Source of the DNA: Magnetospirillum sp. SS-4
GTDB lineage: Bacteria > Pseudomonadota > Alphaproteobacteria > Rhodospirillales > Magnetospirillaceae
Direction: 5' to 3'
Length of the DNA: 64,000 nt
Assembly (NCBI RefSeq): GCF_902729425.1
Contig: NZ_CACVCH010000052.1
Span: 16,016 to 80,015 of the forward strand
Shown here: one piece after another, positions 45,158-53,236 of the stretch
How the letters are laid out: every line of letters begins with the position of its first letter
Numbering within the stretch: position 1 is the first letter of the stretch
Program-made: the position numbers and the translations under genes
The notes under the pieces: model-generated
Told to the model about the DNA's origin: nothing
What the model saw: only the letters and a program-made list of their open reading frames with translations
Database searches by the model: none

Positions 45158-45724
45158 CTATCGCCTGAACTTGAAAACGTCGGCCAGAAGGGACGCTGGA
45201 ACGTCGAGCTTCTCCTTCAGCCGGACGGTCCCACCTTCCTGCCCGCCCCAGACGTCCTTGCGAAGGTCCGAAAGCAAGTCCCTCGAATATGTCGATTTCG
45301 GCGCCGTGTTCACCGGAGGGTGTTCGGGAACGCCGCGCCAATACAAGGCCATGCGCTCCATGCTGAAGACCTGCCCCCGATCCGTAGGTTCGAGGATCAT
45401 CTCGACCTCATGGTCCACGGTATCGACGCCGGTCAGCTCGATGGCGGCCAGAGGAAGCCGCCAAAGCATCTTGACCATGACAGTCTCCGGCATCGGATCC
45501 GGCAATGCCAGAAGCAGGCCATGGGGAAAATCCCGCGTTCCGGCCACGAAATAGTGCTTGTTGGGATAGAGGCGACGGGTCTTCAACCCGGAGATGGACT
45601 GGCCGAGCGCCTCCACATCACAGGTGAGTTTGAGCGCCTTGATCGAGGCGATGTCGGTGTCGCAGAAGAACACCGGAAGGATGTGCAGGGTGGGGACGAC
45701 AGGCTCTTGCGCGGCGCGATCCAT
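45158..45724 (-). CDS. hypothetical protein (188 aa)
   Basis: This reverse-strand protein begins MDRAAQEPVVPTLHILPVFFCD. It shows alternating hydrophobic strands and helices (TRDFPHGLLLALPDPM, MLWRLPLAAIELTGVDTVDHEV) and ends in a basic tail. There is no signal peptide, and I recognise no family. The start is uncertain, as no strong ribosome site precedes ATG 45724 and the frame stays open to 45826. Confidence 0.55.
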   Translation of the reverse strand: MDRAAQEPVVPTLHILPVFFCDTDIASIKALKLTCDVEALGQSISGLKTRRLYPNKHYFVAGTRDFPHGLLLALPDPMPETVMVKMLWRLPLAAIELTGVDTVDHEVEMILEPTDRGQVFSMERMALYWRGVPEHPPVNTAPKSTYSRDLLSDLRKDVWGGQEGGTVRLKEKLDVPASLLADVFKFRR

Positions 45725-45832
45725 GGTCGTTGGACAGGTTGAAGGATCATGCCGAATTCCTCGCCGACGGCCAACCGCTCGCGATTCGGTGCCGGTCCCT
45801 TCAGCGCCGCAAAACTGCCGCCCCAACCGGCT

Positions 45833-45883
45833 GCGCTAAAAATAGCGCGCGTCCAGCCAATTTGACTTGTCGCCAAACTTGGC
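45833..45883. promoter_or_regulatory. hairpin and shared upstream motif, copy 2
   Basis: A perfect hairpin GCGCTA-AAAA-TAGCGC (45833-45848) is followed by the second copy of the GCCAATTTG-CTTGTCGCCAAA motif (45852-45883). The region lies between divergent hypothetical genes (45724 reverse, 45970 forward) and could serve either. Confidence 0.4.
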
Positions 45884-45969
45884 CTCCGGACAAGAAGCAC
45901 CCCGCGCGCCAGGGTTGCCCATGTCGGACGGAAAACCGCCCGGCAGGAAAACCAGGACAGAGGCAACCC

Positions 45970-46524
45970 ATGAACCACTTCGTTACTTTCGGCGTCAACT
46001 CCCCTTCCCCGTTCGGCGTGCTCCCCGAGGGCACAACCCTCAGGATCGGCCCTGACGGCATCAACCTGATCCTTTCCTTTTCCTCCCCCAAGACGGAGGA
46101 GATCAAGATGGTGAGGAAGGCGCCGCTGACGGTCGGCCTGGCGCGAGCGGAAGGGATCCCGACCGCTCTGCTGGTCTGGCGGCTTGCCGGCGCGAATCCG
46201 CTCATGTTCGACACCCCGTTCAACGTCTGCATCGACCCGCGCCCCGAGATGTGGGCCCTTCCCGACCGCCTGCCTTATCAGCACCTGCTGCTGACCATCG
46301 TGCTGCAGGACGCCTTCGGAATCGTGAAGGCGCTCCGTGGCGCCACGATTCCCCCGACGTTGATGGAGGCGATTGAAGCCGCAGTGGCAGATCAGGTCGC
46401 CGAGACCCGGTCGGGCCGCTGGACGACCGGATGGTATCATTCCGAGATCGCCATGCTCTATCGCCGCTGGCCGCTTATGGACGCCGCCATGCGCGACGCG
46501 ATCCGTGCCGACCTCGGCAAATGA
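45970..46524 (+). CDS. hypothetical protein (184 aa)
   Basis: ATG 45970 has AGAGG 5 bases upstream. The protein begins MNHFVTFGVNSPSPFGVLPEG, with a beta-rich first half and a helical second half (MEAIEAAVADQVAETRSGRW, MLYRRWPLMDAAMRDAIRAD). Not recognised. It is the last gene before the integrase and converges with it across a hairpin terminator. Confidence 0.6.
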   Translation: MNHFVTFGVNSPSPFGVLPEGTTLRIGPDGINLILSFSSPKTEEIKMVRKAPLTVGLARAEGIPTALLVWRLAGANPLMFDTPFNVCIDPRPEMWALPDRLPYQHLLLTIVLQDAFGIVKALRGATIPPTLMEAIEAAVADQVAETRSGRWTTGWYHSEIAMLYRRWPLMDAAMRDAIRADLGK

Positions 46525-46549
46525 CGCCAAGACAATAGGCAAAAAGAAC

Positions 46550-46575
46550 AGGCGGCCGGGACGATCCGACCGCCT
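46550..46575. terminator. bidirectional hairpin terminator between convergent genes
   Basis: AGGCGG-C-CGG and CCG-A-CCGCCT form a stem of nine base pairs with one bulged position per side. On the plus strand it is followed by TCTTCTTGT; on the reverse strand by a U-rich stretch from AAAAAGAAC read backwards. It lies between the stops at 46524 and 46598. Confidence 0.6.
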
Positions 46576-46597
46576 TCTTCTTGTCCGGTGAGCCGCC

Positions 46598-47716
46598 TCA
46601 CCCCAGCTTCACGGCGATCTGTGCGGGGTCGGGATGGGTGTAGCGCTTGAGCATCTGAAGGGTCTGGTGCCCGGTCTGGTTGGCGGCTTCCATGACGTTC
46701 AGGCCCTTCTCGAACAAGCGGCTGGTGCCTTCGTGCCGCAAGTCGTGGAAGGTCAGGCCCATGGCGGAATGCCTTCCCTGGATGTCGCACCGCTCCCGCG
46801 CCCGCATGAAAATCTGCGTGATGGAATCCGCAGCCAGAGGGAAGACGCGGTCGTCCGCGCCGGGTTCCGCACCCAAGGCGGGGCGGCTGGGAAGGCCTTC
46901 GAGGATTTGCACGGCCTTGGTGGACAGGCCGATGATTCGATCGGTCCCGTTCTTGGTGCCGCGCAAGGTGGCCTGGCGGCGGAAGAGGTCGACGTCGCGC
47001 CAGCGCAGGGCCGCCATCTCGCCGCGGCGCATGGCGGTCTCCACGGCGAATTCCAGAAGCGCGGCCGCATAGGGGTTCCGGTCGGCGTCAAGGGCTTCGA
47101 GCAGCTTGGCGTACTCGCCCTTGTCCTCGCTGAGCCGCCGGTTACGGGGACGCCCGCGCGGCCGGTCGCCCTTCTTGATCTTGGCGACGGGGTTTTCCAG
47201 CGCTTCCATTCCCATGCCGAGTTCAGCATGAGTGAACACCGCCGACAGAACCATCAACTCGTTGGCCACGGTCTTGGGGGCGATGGCCTTGGTGTAGCGG
47301 ATGATCGGCTTGCCATCGGCGTCGCGCTTGATATCCCCCTTCCGGGTCTTCTCATAAACGGTGTACTTGCTGGCCAGACGCTCGCGGATCCAGTCGAGGA
47401 CGTCGGCGGGAGTGATGGAGCCGATGTAGCGGTCGGCCAGCGGACGCTCCATCCAGGCTCTGACCGCGTAGCGCAGCTGGTGCCCCTTCTTGGACGGGAC
47501 CACCTTTTCCTCATAATCCTCGAGGACCTCGCGCAGGGTGGTCTTGGCCGCCTTGCGGTAGTCCCTGAATTCCGAGGTCACCATCTTGCCCTCGATGACG
47601 GCGGCCCATGCCTGGGCCTCCGTCTTGGTCTCGAAGGTCTTGGACATGCCGGGCTGGCCCTTGCGGCGGACCTTGGCCTGCCACTGCCGGTTTCCCCTTT
47701 TGGTGATCGTCGCCAT
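46598..47716 (-). CDS. int: tyrosine recombinase / integrase 1
   Basis: The 372-residue phage-type integrase has an N-terminal arm-binding segment (MATITKRGNRQWQAKVRRKG), a core-binding domain (about 60-165) and the catalytic domain. Catalytic residues visible are Arg in ETAMRRGEM (near 230), His324 and Arg327 in HDLRH, His350 in NQTGHQ and Tyr359 in KRYTH. AGGAAG precedes the start. Its 5' end lies 280 bp from the displaced tRNA-Met fragment at 47997, so it may belong to an older element inserted at the same tRNA. The partner end is not seen in the window. Confidence 0.92.
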   Translation of the reverse strand: MATITKRGNRQWQAKVRRKGQPGMSKTFETKTEAQAWAAVIEGKMVTSEFRDYRKAAKTTLREVLEDYEEKVVPSKKGHQLRYAVRAWMERPLADRYIGSITPADVLDWIRERLASKYTVYEKTRKGDIKRDADGKPIIRYTKAIAPKTVANELMVLSAVFTHAELGMGMEALENPVAKIKKGDRPRGRPRNRRLSEDKGEYAKLLEALDADRNPYAAALLEFAVETAMRRGEMAALRWRDVDLFRRQATLRGTKNGTDRIIGLSTKAVQILEGLPSRPALGAEPGADDRVFPLAADSITQIFMRARERCDIQGRHSAMGLTFHDLRHEGTSRLFEKGLNVMEAANQTGHQTLQMLKRYTHPDPAQIAVKLG

Positions 47717-47960
47717 GCTTCCTGAACCTCGCGCATTGGTGTGCCTTCGGGTTCATTGAAGCGCGCTTCGGGATATTCCGGAGCCCCACACATGCGCGGG
47801 GGCGATAATCGGTTGACGGATCGGTCACGGACACGGGGCGGACCCGACGCCAAGGGGGAAATCTGGCCTGTCCCACGGAATCCCCGCGACACCGGCGGCT
47901 TCCGCATTGTCCCAAATTTGTCCCAATAAATCGGGAATATTCGTCGGCGCAGAAACGAAA
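47717..47960. other. gene-free interval between integrase 1 and the tRNA fragment
   Basis: No protein frame with plausible composition and no RNA gene is seen here. It presumably contains the integrase 1 promoter on the reverse strand. I could not pick a clear one. Confidence 0.4.
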
Positions 47961-47992
47961 AAGCCCTCGAAACCGTTAGGTTTCAAGGGCTT
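47961..47992 (-). terminator. strong intrinsic terminator behind the displaced tRNA-Met 3' end
   Basis: On the reverse strand AAGCCCT-GAAACC and GGTTTC-AGGGCTT form a stem of about 13 bp with a 4-base loop, followed by TTTTTCG. It lies 4 bases beyond the displaced tRNA 3' fragment, as expected for the original downstream terminator of the tRNA gene. Confidence 0.75.
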
Positions 47993-47996
47993 GTCT

Positions 47997-48041
47997 TGGT
48001 TGCGGGAGTAGGATTTGAACCTACGACCTTCAGGTTATGAG
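47997..48041 (-). pseudogene. displaced 3' part of tRNA-Met (left attachment site of the 48-64 kb element)
   Basis: Forty-five bases match the 3' part of the initiator tRNA at 63892-63936 with three mismatches, from the anticodon-arm side through the CCA end. Two of the mismatches are a compensatory pair in the T stem. Homology ends abruptly at 48041/63936. This is the standard signature of integration into a tRNA gene, with the intact copy rebuilt at the other junction. Confidence 0.88.
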
Positions 48042-48111
48042 GCCCATCTGGAAGGCCGATTTCAGTCGATATATCAAAATGTTACAGCGCGTCGCACAGC
48101 CCGTGTCGCGC

Positions 48112-48127
48112 CCGTGTTGCACGGAAT
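48112..48127 (+). promoter_or_regulatory. probable recombinase arm-type site near the left end
   Basis: CCGTGTTGCACGGAAT contains the dyad CCGTG-TTG-CACGG. The same 16-mer occurs at 63764-63779, and a reversed partial copy (TGCAACACGG) at 63834-63843. The copies lie 50-130 bp inside each end of the element, where integrase or excisionase arm sites are expected. Confidence 0.45.
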
Positions 48128-48142
48128 GCTTGGTACTCCCCG

Positions 48143-49249
48143 TCAACCGAGGAGCCGGGCCTCGACCTGGGCCATGGCCTTCTGGTGGTCGGGGCTGGGA
48201 AACATGTGGCCATAGCGTTCCATGGTCATCTGCACCGAGGAATGGCCGGCGAAGGTCATGACCTCCTTGATGCCGAACCCCTGTTCGATCCACAGGGACA
48301 CCGCGAAATGGCGCAGGTCGTGCCAGCGGGTCTGGATGCCGTGGCGCTGGCACAGCGGCTTGAAATGGCGGCGCATGGTGTTGTTGTGGTCCGACACCGA
48401 GCCGTCGTTGGCGGGAAAGACCAGATCGAGATCGCCCTTGGGGCAGGCCAGCTTCCATTCACGCAGGGCGTTCAGCACCATCGGCCCCGCCGGAACCGAG
48501 CGGTGGCCGGCGGCTGATTTCGGCTCGCCGATCTCGCAGTAGAAGTCGGCCCGCTGGCGGATATGCAGGTAGCCATCGGCGAAATCCACATCCTGCCAGC
48601 GCAGCCCCCGCGCCTCGGAGGCCCGCAGTCCGCACAGGGCACTGACGATCAGCAATGGGCGCAGGCGACCGATGGCGCTGTCGATGAGCGTCTTCACGTC
48701 CTTCTTGCTGGGCACGGCGACCTTCTGGTCGATGCGGCTGGCGCGCAGCACCTTCACTCCCTGGGCGGCATTGCCGGGCACCTGCCCGTTGTCCATGGCG
48801 TGGGACAGAATCAGGCGCAGCACGCCCAGCACCTTGCGCGCCATCGCCTCGGATCGGCCCGACGCCAGCAGGCGGTCGCGGAACTCGTTCACCTCCTTGC
48901 GGGTCAGGCGCGACAGCTTGATGGTGGTGATCCCCACCTCGGCGTCCTTGATGTGCAGGCGGACCTTGTCATCGTAATCCCGAAAGGTGGCCCGTTCCAT
49001 CCGCCGCCCTGTATCGCGGCGGGTGGCGCAATGATCCAGCCACGCCTGCGCCGCCTCGCCCAGGGTGATGCTCTCGGCATCATGGACGTAGGTGCCGGTG
49101 GCCACCTGGGCGCGGGCCGTCACCAAAAAATTGTCGGCGTCTTTCTTGCGGGTAAACAGTTTGGCCCGCCGTTTTCCGGCCTGATCGAAAAAATCAACCT
49201 GCCAGCGATCCTTTCCGCTGGGCAGGGTCCGCTTTCTGATGGTCGCCAT
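48143..49249 (-). CDS. int: tyrosine recombinase / integrase 2 of the satellite
   Basis: The 368-residue integrase has an N-terminal SAM-like arm-binding segment (MATIRKRTLPSGKDRWQVDF). Catalytic residues are Arg in LCGLRASEARGLRW (near 218), His310 and Arg313 in HDLRH, His336 in AGHSS and Tyr346 in MERYGHMF. It ends 101 bp from the left attachment site and is the likely recombinase for the tRNA-fMet insertion. GGGGGAG precedes the start on the reverse strand. It is divergent from the control genes across a 169-bp region with a long dyad. Confidence 0.93.
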   Translation of the reverse strand: MATIRKRTLPSGKDRWQVDFFDQAGKRRAKLFTRKKDADNFLVTARAQVATGTYVHDAESITLGEAAQAWLDHCATRRDTGRRMERATFRDYDDKVRLHIKDAEVGITTIKLSRLTRKEVNEFRDRLLASGRSEAMARKVLGVLRLILSHAMDNGQVPGNAAQGVKVLRASRIDQKVAVPSKKDVKTLIDSAIGRLRPLLIVSALCGLRASEARGLRWQDVDFADGYLHIRQRADFYCEIGEPKSAAGHRSVPAGPMVLNALREWKLACPKGDLDLVFPANDGSVSDHNNTMRRHFKPLCQRHGIQTRWHDLRHFAVSLWIEQGFGIKEVMTFAGHSSVQMTMERYGHMFPSPDHQKAMAQVEARLLG

Positions 49250-49355
49250 TGAGATACTCCCCCTGCATTTTCAACGCATTACGCCAAGCGACATTGCCAT
49301 CGAGCGGGTTGCCAATGAAGTTCGTTGATCCCCAACCATTGGCGCCGGGCGAAGA

Positions 49356-49409
49356 CCGTTGACGTACCGCTAGGGGTCACATAGACTACCCCTCGCGTAT
49401 CGTCAACGG
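49356..49409 (+). promoter_or_regulatory. promoter embedded in a long interrupted dyad (element control region)
   Basis: The outer arms CCGTTGACG (49356-49364) and CGTCAACGG (49401-49409), and inner arms AGGGGT (49372-49377) and ACCCCT (49388-49393), share exactly the same centre. Within it TTGACG (49359-49364) and TAGACT (49382-49387) form a sigma70-type promoter with a 17-bp spacer. It reads toward the GTG at 49419, and the right arm abuts the GGAGG ribosome site. A bound protein would block both the promoter and probably translation. Confidence 0.6.
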
Positions 49410-49418
49410 AGGAAAGTT

Positions 49419-49916
49419 GTGAATACCGATCTCGACATCCACCAAGTCTGCAAGGGCGCAGCCATCACGCGCATACAACTCAATCAATGGATCTCACGGG
49501 GCTATTTCCGTCCCGCCAACGAACCCGTGAACGGAAAGGCGCGGACCTTCTCGATCAACGAAGCCATCACCCTGGGGGTGTTCGCCGAACTCACCCGCAT
49601 CGGCGTTCCCTACGATGTCGCCGCCCAGCACAGCAGGCTCCTGCACGGCTTCAAGGACGAGGCCGCTTTGCTGGTGGTGTATCAGGGGCCGCAGGAACTG
49701 ATCGCGACCTCGGAACGAGGCACCCCTCCCCCCACCCAGCCGTCGGGGGTGAAGTTCTACGATCCGGCGATGCCGCCCATGGTCGGCGAGATCATCAAGA
49801 TCTCCGAACTGGGCGATTTGGCCGCCAATCCCGATGTCCGCTCCATGGCGGTGGTCAATATCGACCACGTCGAGTCCCGCGTGAAAGCGGCGATGACCGC
49901 CTCGGACCAAATCTGA
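49419..49916 (+). CDS. MerR-like winged-helix DNA-binding protein (165 aa), probable element regulator
   Basis: A GTG start with GGAGG 6-7 bases upstream gives a protein with an N-terminal MerR/excisionase-like helix-turn-helix (DIHQVCKGAAITRIQLNQW, then YFRPANEP...ARTFSINEAITLG). A beta-rich C-terminal half follows, which I do not recognise. It is the first gene after the dyad promoter and may bind that dyad. It is followed after 12 bp by another small DNA-binding protein. Confidence 0.65.
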   Translation: MNTDLDIHQVCKGAAITRIQLNQWISRGYFRPANEPVNGKARTFSINEAITLGVFAELTRIGVPYDVAAQHSRLLHGFKDEAALLVVYQGPQELIATSERGTPPPTQPSGVKFYDPAMPPMVGEIIKISELGDLAANPDVRSMAVVNIDHVESRVKAAMTASDQI

Positions 49917-49928
49917 GGAGGACAGGAA

Positions 49929-50144
49929 ATGACTTCAGAGATTACCCCGCTGGCCGACGACCTGCTGCGCGGTGCCGACGCCATCGCCGAGTTCGTCTTC
50001 GGCTCGGCCAAGCACCGCCGCAAAATCTACTACTACGCGAGCGACGCCAAAATCCGCATGCCCCATTTCCGCATCGGCAACGTGGTCTGCGCCCGCAAGA
50101 GCACCTTGCTGGCGTGGATCAAGCAGCAGGAGGGCATCCAATGA
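49929..50144 (+). CDS. small AlpA/excisionase-like DNA-binding protein (71 aa)
   Basis: The 71-residue basic protein has a winged-helix pattern (ADAIAEFVFGSAKHRRKIYY, FRIGNVVCARKSTLLAWIKQ) of the kind used to place DNA-binding subunits in phage and satellites. GAGGAGGA precedes ATG 49929. Its stop overlaps the next ATG. It could act as excisionase, activator or DNA-recognition adaptor; which one is open. Confidence 0.65.
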   Translation: MTSEITPLADDLLRGADAIAEFVFGSAKHRRKIYYYASDAKIRMPHFRIGNVVCARKSTLLAWIKQQEGIQ

Positions 50145-50470
50145 AGGCCCGCCCGATCCCCCCATTCGTTCCCGAAGAGCACATCGAGATCGGCAACCGC
50201 ATGCGTGACATGCGCGCTTCGCTGATGCTCGTGGTACGCCGTATGCTGCTCGGCTCCCCGATTCACGACGACGCCCTCGCAGCCATCATGGCTCTGGACC
50301 GAGTGCGGACTCACCTCGACTGCGATCTCCACATGCTTGTGCGTGCAAGCAGAGATCCGCGCCAGATGGTTTCCAAGGTATATTCCGGAACCGATAATCT
50401 GGTCTGGCGTGACTACAGCATGGAGGAAATCGTTACTGACGATTTCGCCGTCTGGGGGCTGGCGCGCTGA
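50141..50470 (+). CDS. hypothetical protein (109 aa)
   Basis: This gene is coupled to the upstream one by ATGA and ends 2 bases before the primase ATG. The central helices (MRDMRASLMLVVRRMLLG, AAIMALDRVRTHLDCDLHM) look folded. I recognise no family. The position suggests a replication-linked role. Confidence 0.6.
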   Translation: MKARPIPPFVPEEHIEIGNRMRDMRASLMLVVRRMLLGSPIHDDALAAIMALDRVRTHLDCDLHMLVRASRDPRQMVSKVYSGTDNLVWRDYSMEEIVTDDFAVWGLAR

Positions 50471-50472
50471 CC

Positions 50473-51333
50473 ATGAACAGCGTCCTCGACCACGCCCTCC
50501 AGTATATTTCGCAGGGCTTCGCCGTCCTGCCGCTGCATTTCCCGTTCGAGCGGGAGGGCCGCCCTCAGTGTTCCTGCGGCAAGGACGGCTGCCGCCAGCC
50601 GGCCAAGCATCCTTTCGGGCAGTTGGTGAAGAACGGTCTCAAGGATGCCAGCCGCGACCCGGCAACTGTCCAGCGGTGGTTCGACGGCAGATCGCTCAAC
50701 GTCGGCATCGTCACCGGCACCATCAGCGGCATCATCGCCCTGGACGTCGATCCCCGCCACGACGGCGACGCCACACTGGCGGGTCTCGAGGCCGAACACG
50801 GCCCCCTTCCCCCGACCTGGCGCTTTCTCACCGGCGGCGGCGGCGAACACATCCTGTTCCGCCACCCCGGCGGCACGGTGGCCAACAGTGCCGGCCTGCT
50901 TGGCCCTGGCTTGGACGTGCGCGGTGATGGCGGATACATCGTGGCGCCACCGTCCCGCCACATCTCCCGACGCGCCTACGCCATCTCGGTCGACCACCAC
51001 CCCAGCGACGTGCTGCTCGCCCCGCCGCCCGACTGGCTGATGCAGCGCCTTGCCCACCGCAATCCGGCCGCCAAGGGTACGCCCCAGGCCCGCACCGATT
51101 GGCGCGATCATGTCGGCACAACCCATGTCGAGGGCACCCGCAACACCACCCTGGCCAGTCTTAGCGGTCACCTGCTGCGCAATCGCATCGATCCGTTCGC
51201 GGTCCTCGACCTGATGCTGTGCTGGAACCGCATTCATTGCACCCCGCCCCTCGACGACGAGGAAGTCTCGGCCACGGTGCGCAGTATTGCCCGCAAGGAA
51301 ATTGGCCGTCGGGAGGCACATCATGCACGCTGA
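50473..51333 (+). CDS. bifunctional primase/polymerase (AEP, Prim-Pol) protein
   Basis: The 286-residue archaeo-eukaryotic-type primase has catalytic Asp91 and Asp93 (ALDVDPRHDGD) and His126 (GGGGEHILFR), with a PriCT-like C-terminus (about 215-280). A Cys pair region (CSCGKDGC, 34-40) precedes the active site. It would start DNA synthesis during element replication, with the helicase encoded next; in many satellites and plasmids the two are fused in one chain. Its last 11 bases overlap the helicase start. Confidence 0.88.
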   Translation: MNSVLDHALQYISQGFAVLPLHFPFEREGRPQCSCGKDGCRQPAKHPFGQLVKNGLKDASRDPATVQRWFDGRSLNVGIVTGTISGIIALDVDPRHDGDATLAGLEAEHGPLPPTWRFLTGGGGEHILFRHPGGTVANSAGLLGPGLDVRGDGGYIVAPPSRHISRRAYAISVDHHPSDVLLAPPPDWLMQRLAHRNPAAKGTPQARTDWRDHVGTTHVEGTRNTTLASLSGHLLRNRIDPFAVLDLMLCWNRIHCTPPLDDEEVSATVRSIARKEIGRREAHHAR

Positions 51334-52777
51334 TCCCCTCGATCACCTTGCCCGCCTCAATCAGCCCAACTCGCAGGCGCCGCGCATCGCCGTGGTCACC
51401 ATCGGGTCGGACATCGAGATCGCACGACGTGTCCGCGGCGATCTCGACCGCGCCTTCGGCGACATCATCCATACCGAAGGCGCGTTCTGGCGCTACGAGC
51501 GCACCTGCTGGCGCCCGATCCCCGATTCGGATCTGCGCTGCGCCGTCCACGCCTATGACGGCGCCGAGTTCATGACACCGGCTGGTGAGCCGTCCAACGT
51601 CAAGCTGTCCAAGTCGCGCGTCGATTCCGTCCTCAATGAAATGGGGGCCATGATGGCGGAACAGGATTTCTTCGCCCACGCCCCCATCGGCATCAATTGC
51701 GCCTCCGGGTTCATCCGCTTCACCGCCGACGGCATGCCGGTGCTGGAACCACACCACCAGGATCACCGCTGCCGCCACACCCTGCCCGGTCGTTGGCTGC
51801 CCGGCGCCGAGGCCCAGCCCACGGCAGGCTCGCTGCTGGCCCGCCTGCTCGATGGCGTCTTCAAGGGCGATCCCGACGCCACCCAGAAAGTCGATCTGCT
51901 GGCCGAAGCGGCGGGCGCCGCCGCCCTGGGCTACGCGACCAAGCTGCGCCAGCCCCGCGCCATTATCCTGAAGGGCGAAACCGCCGAGAACGGCAAGAGC
52001 CAGATCCTCGATCTCATCCGCAGCCTGCTGCCCGCCAGCGCCATTTCCTCGGTCACCGCCGGACGCATGGGCGACGAGCGCCACATCGTCGGACTGGTCG
52101 GCAAATTACTCAACGCCAGCGACGAATTGTCCTCGTCCACCGCCATCGCCTCCGACACCTTCAAGGCCATCGTCACCGGTGAGCCGGTGCAGGGGCGCGA
52201 CGTCTACAAGTCCCGCCTCGAGTTCCGCCCCGTCGCCCAGCATCTGTTCGCCACCAACACCCTGCCGGTGTTCCAGGGCGGCATGGACCGGGGCGTCCAG
52301 CGCCGCCTTCAGGTCGTTTCCTTCAACCGCGTTATCCCGCCCGAGGAACGTGTCGAGGCCATCGGTCGGCGCATCGGCGAGGAGGAACCCGACCTGCTGC
52401 TGGCCTGGGCCGTGGCGGGCGCGGCGCGGTTGATCCGCAACAAGGGTTTCACCTTGCCGCCGTCCAGCCGCGTGGCCATGAACGACTGGCTGTTCGGCGC
52501 CGATCCGGTTCTGGCCTGGCTGTCCGAACAGGTGGAAGTCCGCCCATTGCTCGGCCATGGCCCCCGCGTCGCCACCCGCCACGCCTTCGAGCGCTTCCAC
52601 GAATGGGCCATCGCCGAGGGCTTTTCCGACCGCACCCTGCCGTCCATCAACGGCTTCGTCCAGCGCATCACCGCCAATGCCACCGGCATCGAGTACCGCC
52701 GCACCGGCGAGGGCCGCTTCTTCTTCGGCATGGCGCTCACCGGCTACGGCCATGTCGCATCAATGTCGCGCCAGTGA
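51323..52777 (+). CDS. P4/D5-type phage replicative helicase
   Basis: The 484-residue protein has a D5-like N-terminal region (about 60-210) and a superfamily 3-like ATPase core. Walker A is GETAENGKSQ (218-227), Walker B-like is LLNASDEL, and the motif C/sensor is LFATNTLPVF with an arginine pair in GVQRRLQVV. It would unwind the element's origin for autonomous replication. ATG 51323 is chosen because GGGAGG lies 7 bases upstream; ATG 51287 is an alternative. The inverted-repeat region begins 22 bp after its stop. Confidence 0.88.
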   Translation: MHADPLDHLARLNQPNSQAPRIAVVTIGSDIEIARRVRGDLDRAFGDIIHTEGAFWRYERTCWRPIPDSDLRCAVHAYDGAEFMTPAGEPSNVKLSKSRVDSVLNEMGAMMAEQDFFAHAPIGINCASGFIRFTADGMPVLEPHHQDHRCRHTLPGRWLPGAEAQPTAGSLLARLLDGVFKGDPDATQKVDLLAEAAGAAALGYATKLRQPRAIILKGETAENGKSQILDLIRSLLPASAISSVTAGRMGDERHIVGLVGKLLNASDELSSSTAIASDTFKAIVTGEPVQGRDVYKSRLEFRPVAQHLFATNTLPVFQGGMDRGVQRRLQVVSFNRVIPPEERVEAIGRRIGEEEPDLLLAWAVAGAARLIRNKGFTLPPSSRVAMNDWLFGADPVLAWLSEQVEVRPLLGHGPRVATRHAFERFHEWAIAEGFSDRTLPSINGFVQRITANATGIEYRRTGEGRFFFGMALTGYGHVASMSRQ

Positions 52778-53236
52778 CGCGGAAATGATGTGCAAGTACT
52801 TGAAAGTGTTGCAATGACGCACTTACCCCAACAGAACTTTCCTATGTGCGCACACGCGCACGCATACGCGATGGTTAGGGGCTTGGTGCGTCATTGCAAC
52901 ACTTTCAAAGGGTTAGCCGTCACAGGTGCGTCATTCATGCGACACTGGTGCGACACACGGCCCGCATTCCACCCACGACCTGAAGGGGGGGCACGTTTCG
53001 CTACCCCCTTCCCGGATCAGGGCAGGAGGATGGCGTTTCACCACCCCGTCTCAAGCAACGCATCCCCTCAAATCTCTACAAATCGTTCCCAATGAACTGG
53101 TCCGCCGCCCAGGCTATACTGTCTTTGAGGTCGAACGAAGGAACGTCCTCCACCAGCCCGGAAGGCACGGTTCCTCCTGGGCCTTTCCCTATGCGGGGAG
53201 CCTCAGCGCACGACCTTGCCAGCCTGGGGCCACACA
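52778..53236. other. gene-free interval with 23-bp inverted repeats: candidate replication origin
   Basis: Perfect 23-bp arms at 52800-52822 and 52886-52908 flank 63 bp that includes the palindrome TGTGCGCACA (52845-52854) and alternating purine-pyrimidine sequence. The core GGTGCGTCATT returns a third time at 52925-52935. The position right behind primase and helicase is where satellite origins are usually found. The right half (52990-53236) has no recognised structure except the leader of the terminase gene. Confidence 0.55.

Noticed and set aside
45583..46542. 319-codon reverse frame opposite the 45970 gene
   Set aside because: Composition is Gly/Arg/His-rich and it lacks a ribosome site. 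The forward frame has a better start and protein-like text.
46634..47725. 363-codon forward frame opposite integrase 1
   Set aside because: It is the antisense of a clear tyrosine recombinase with all catalytic residues.
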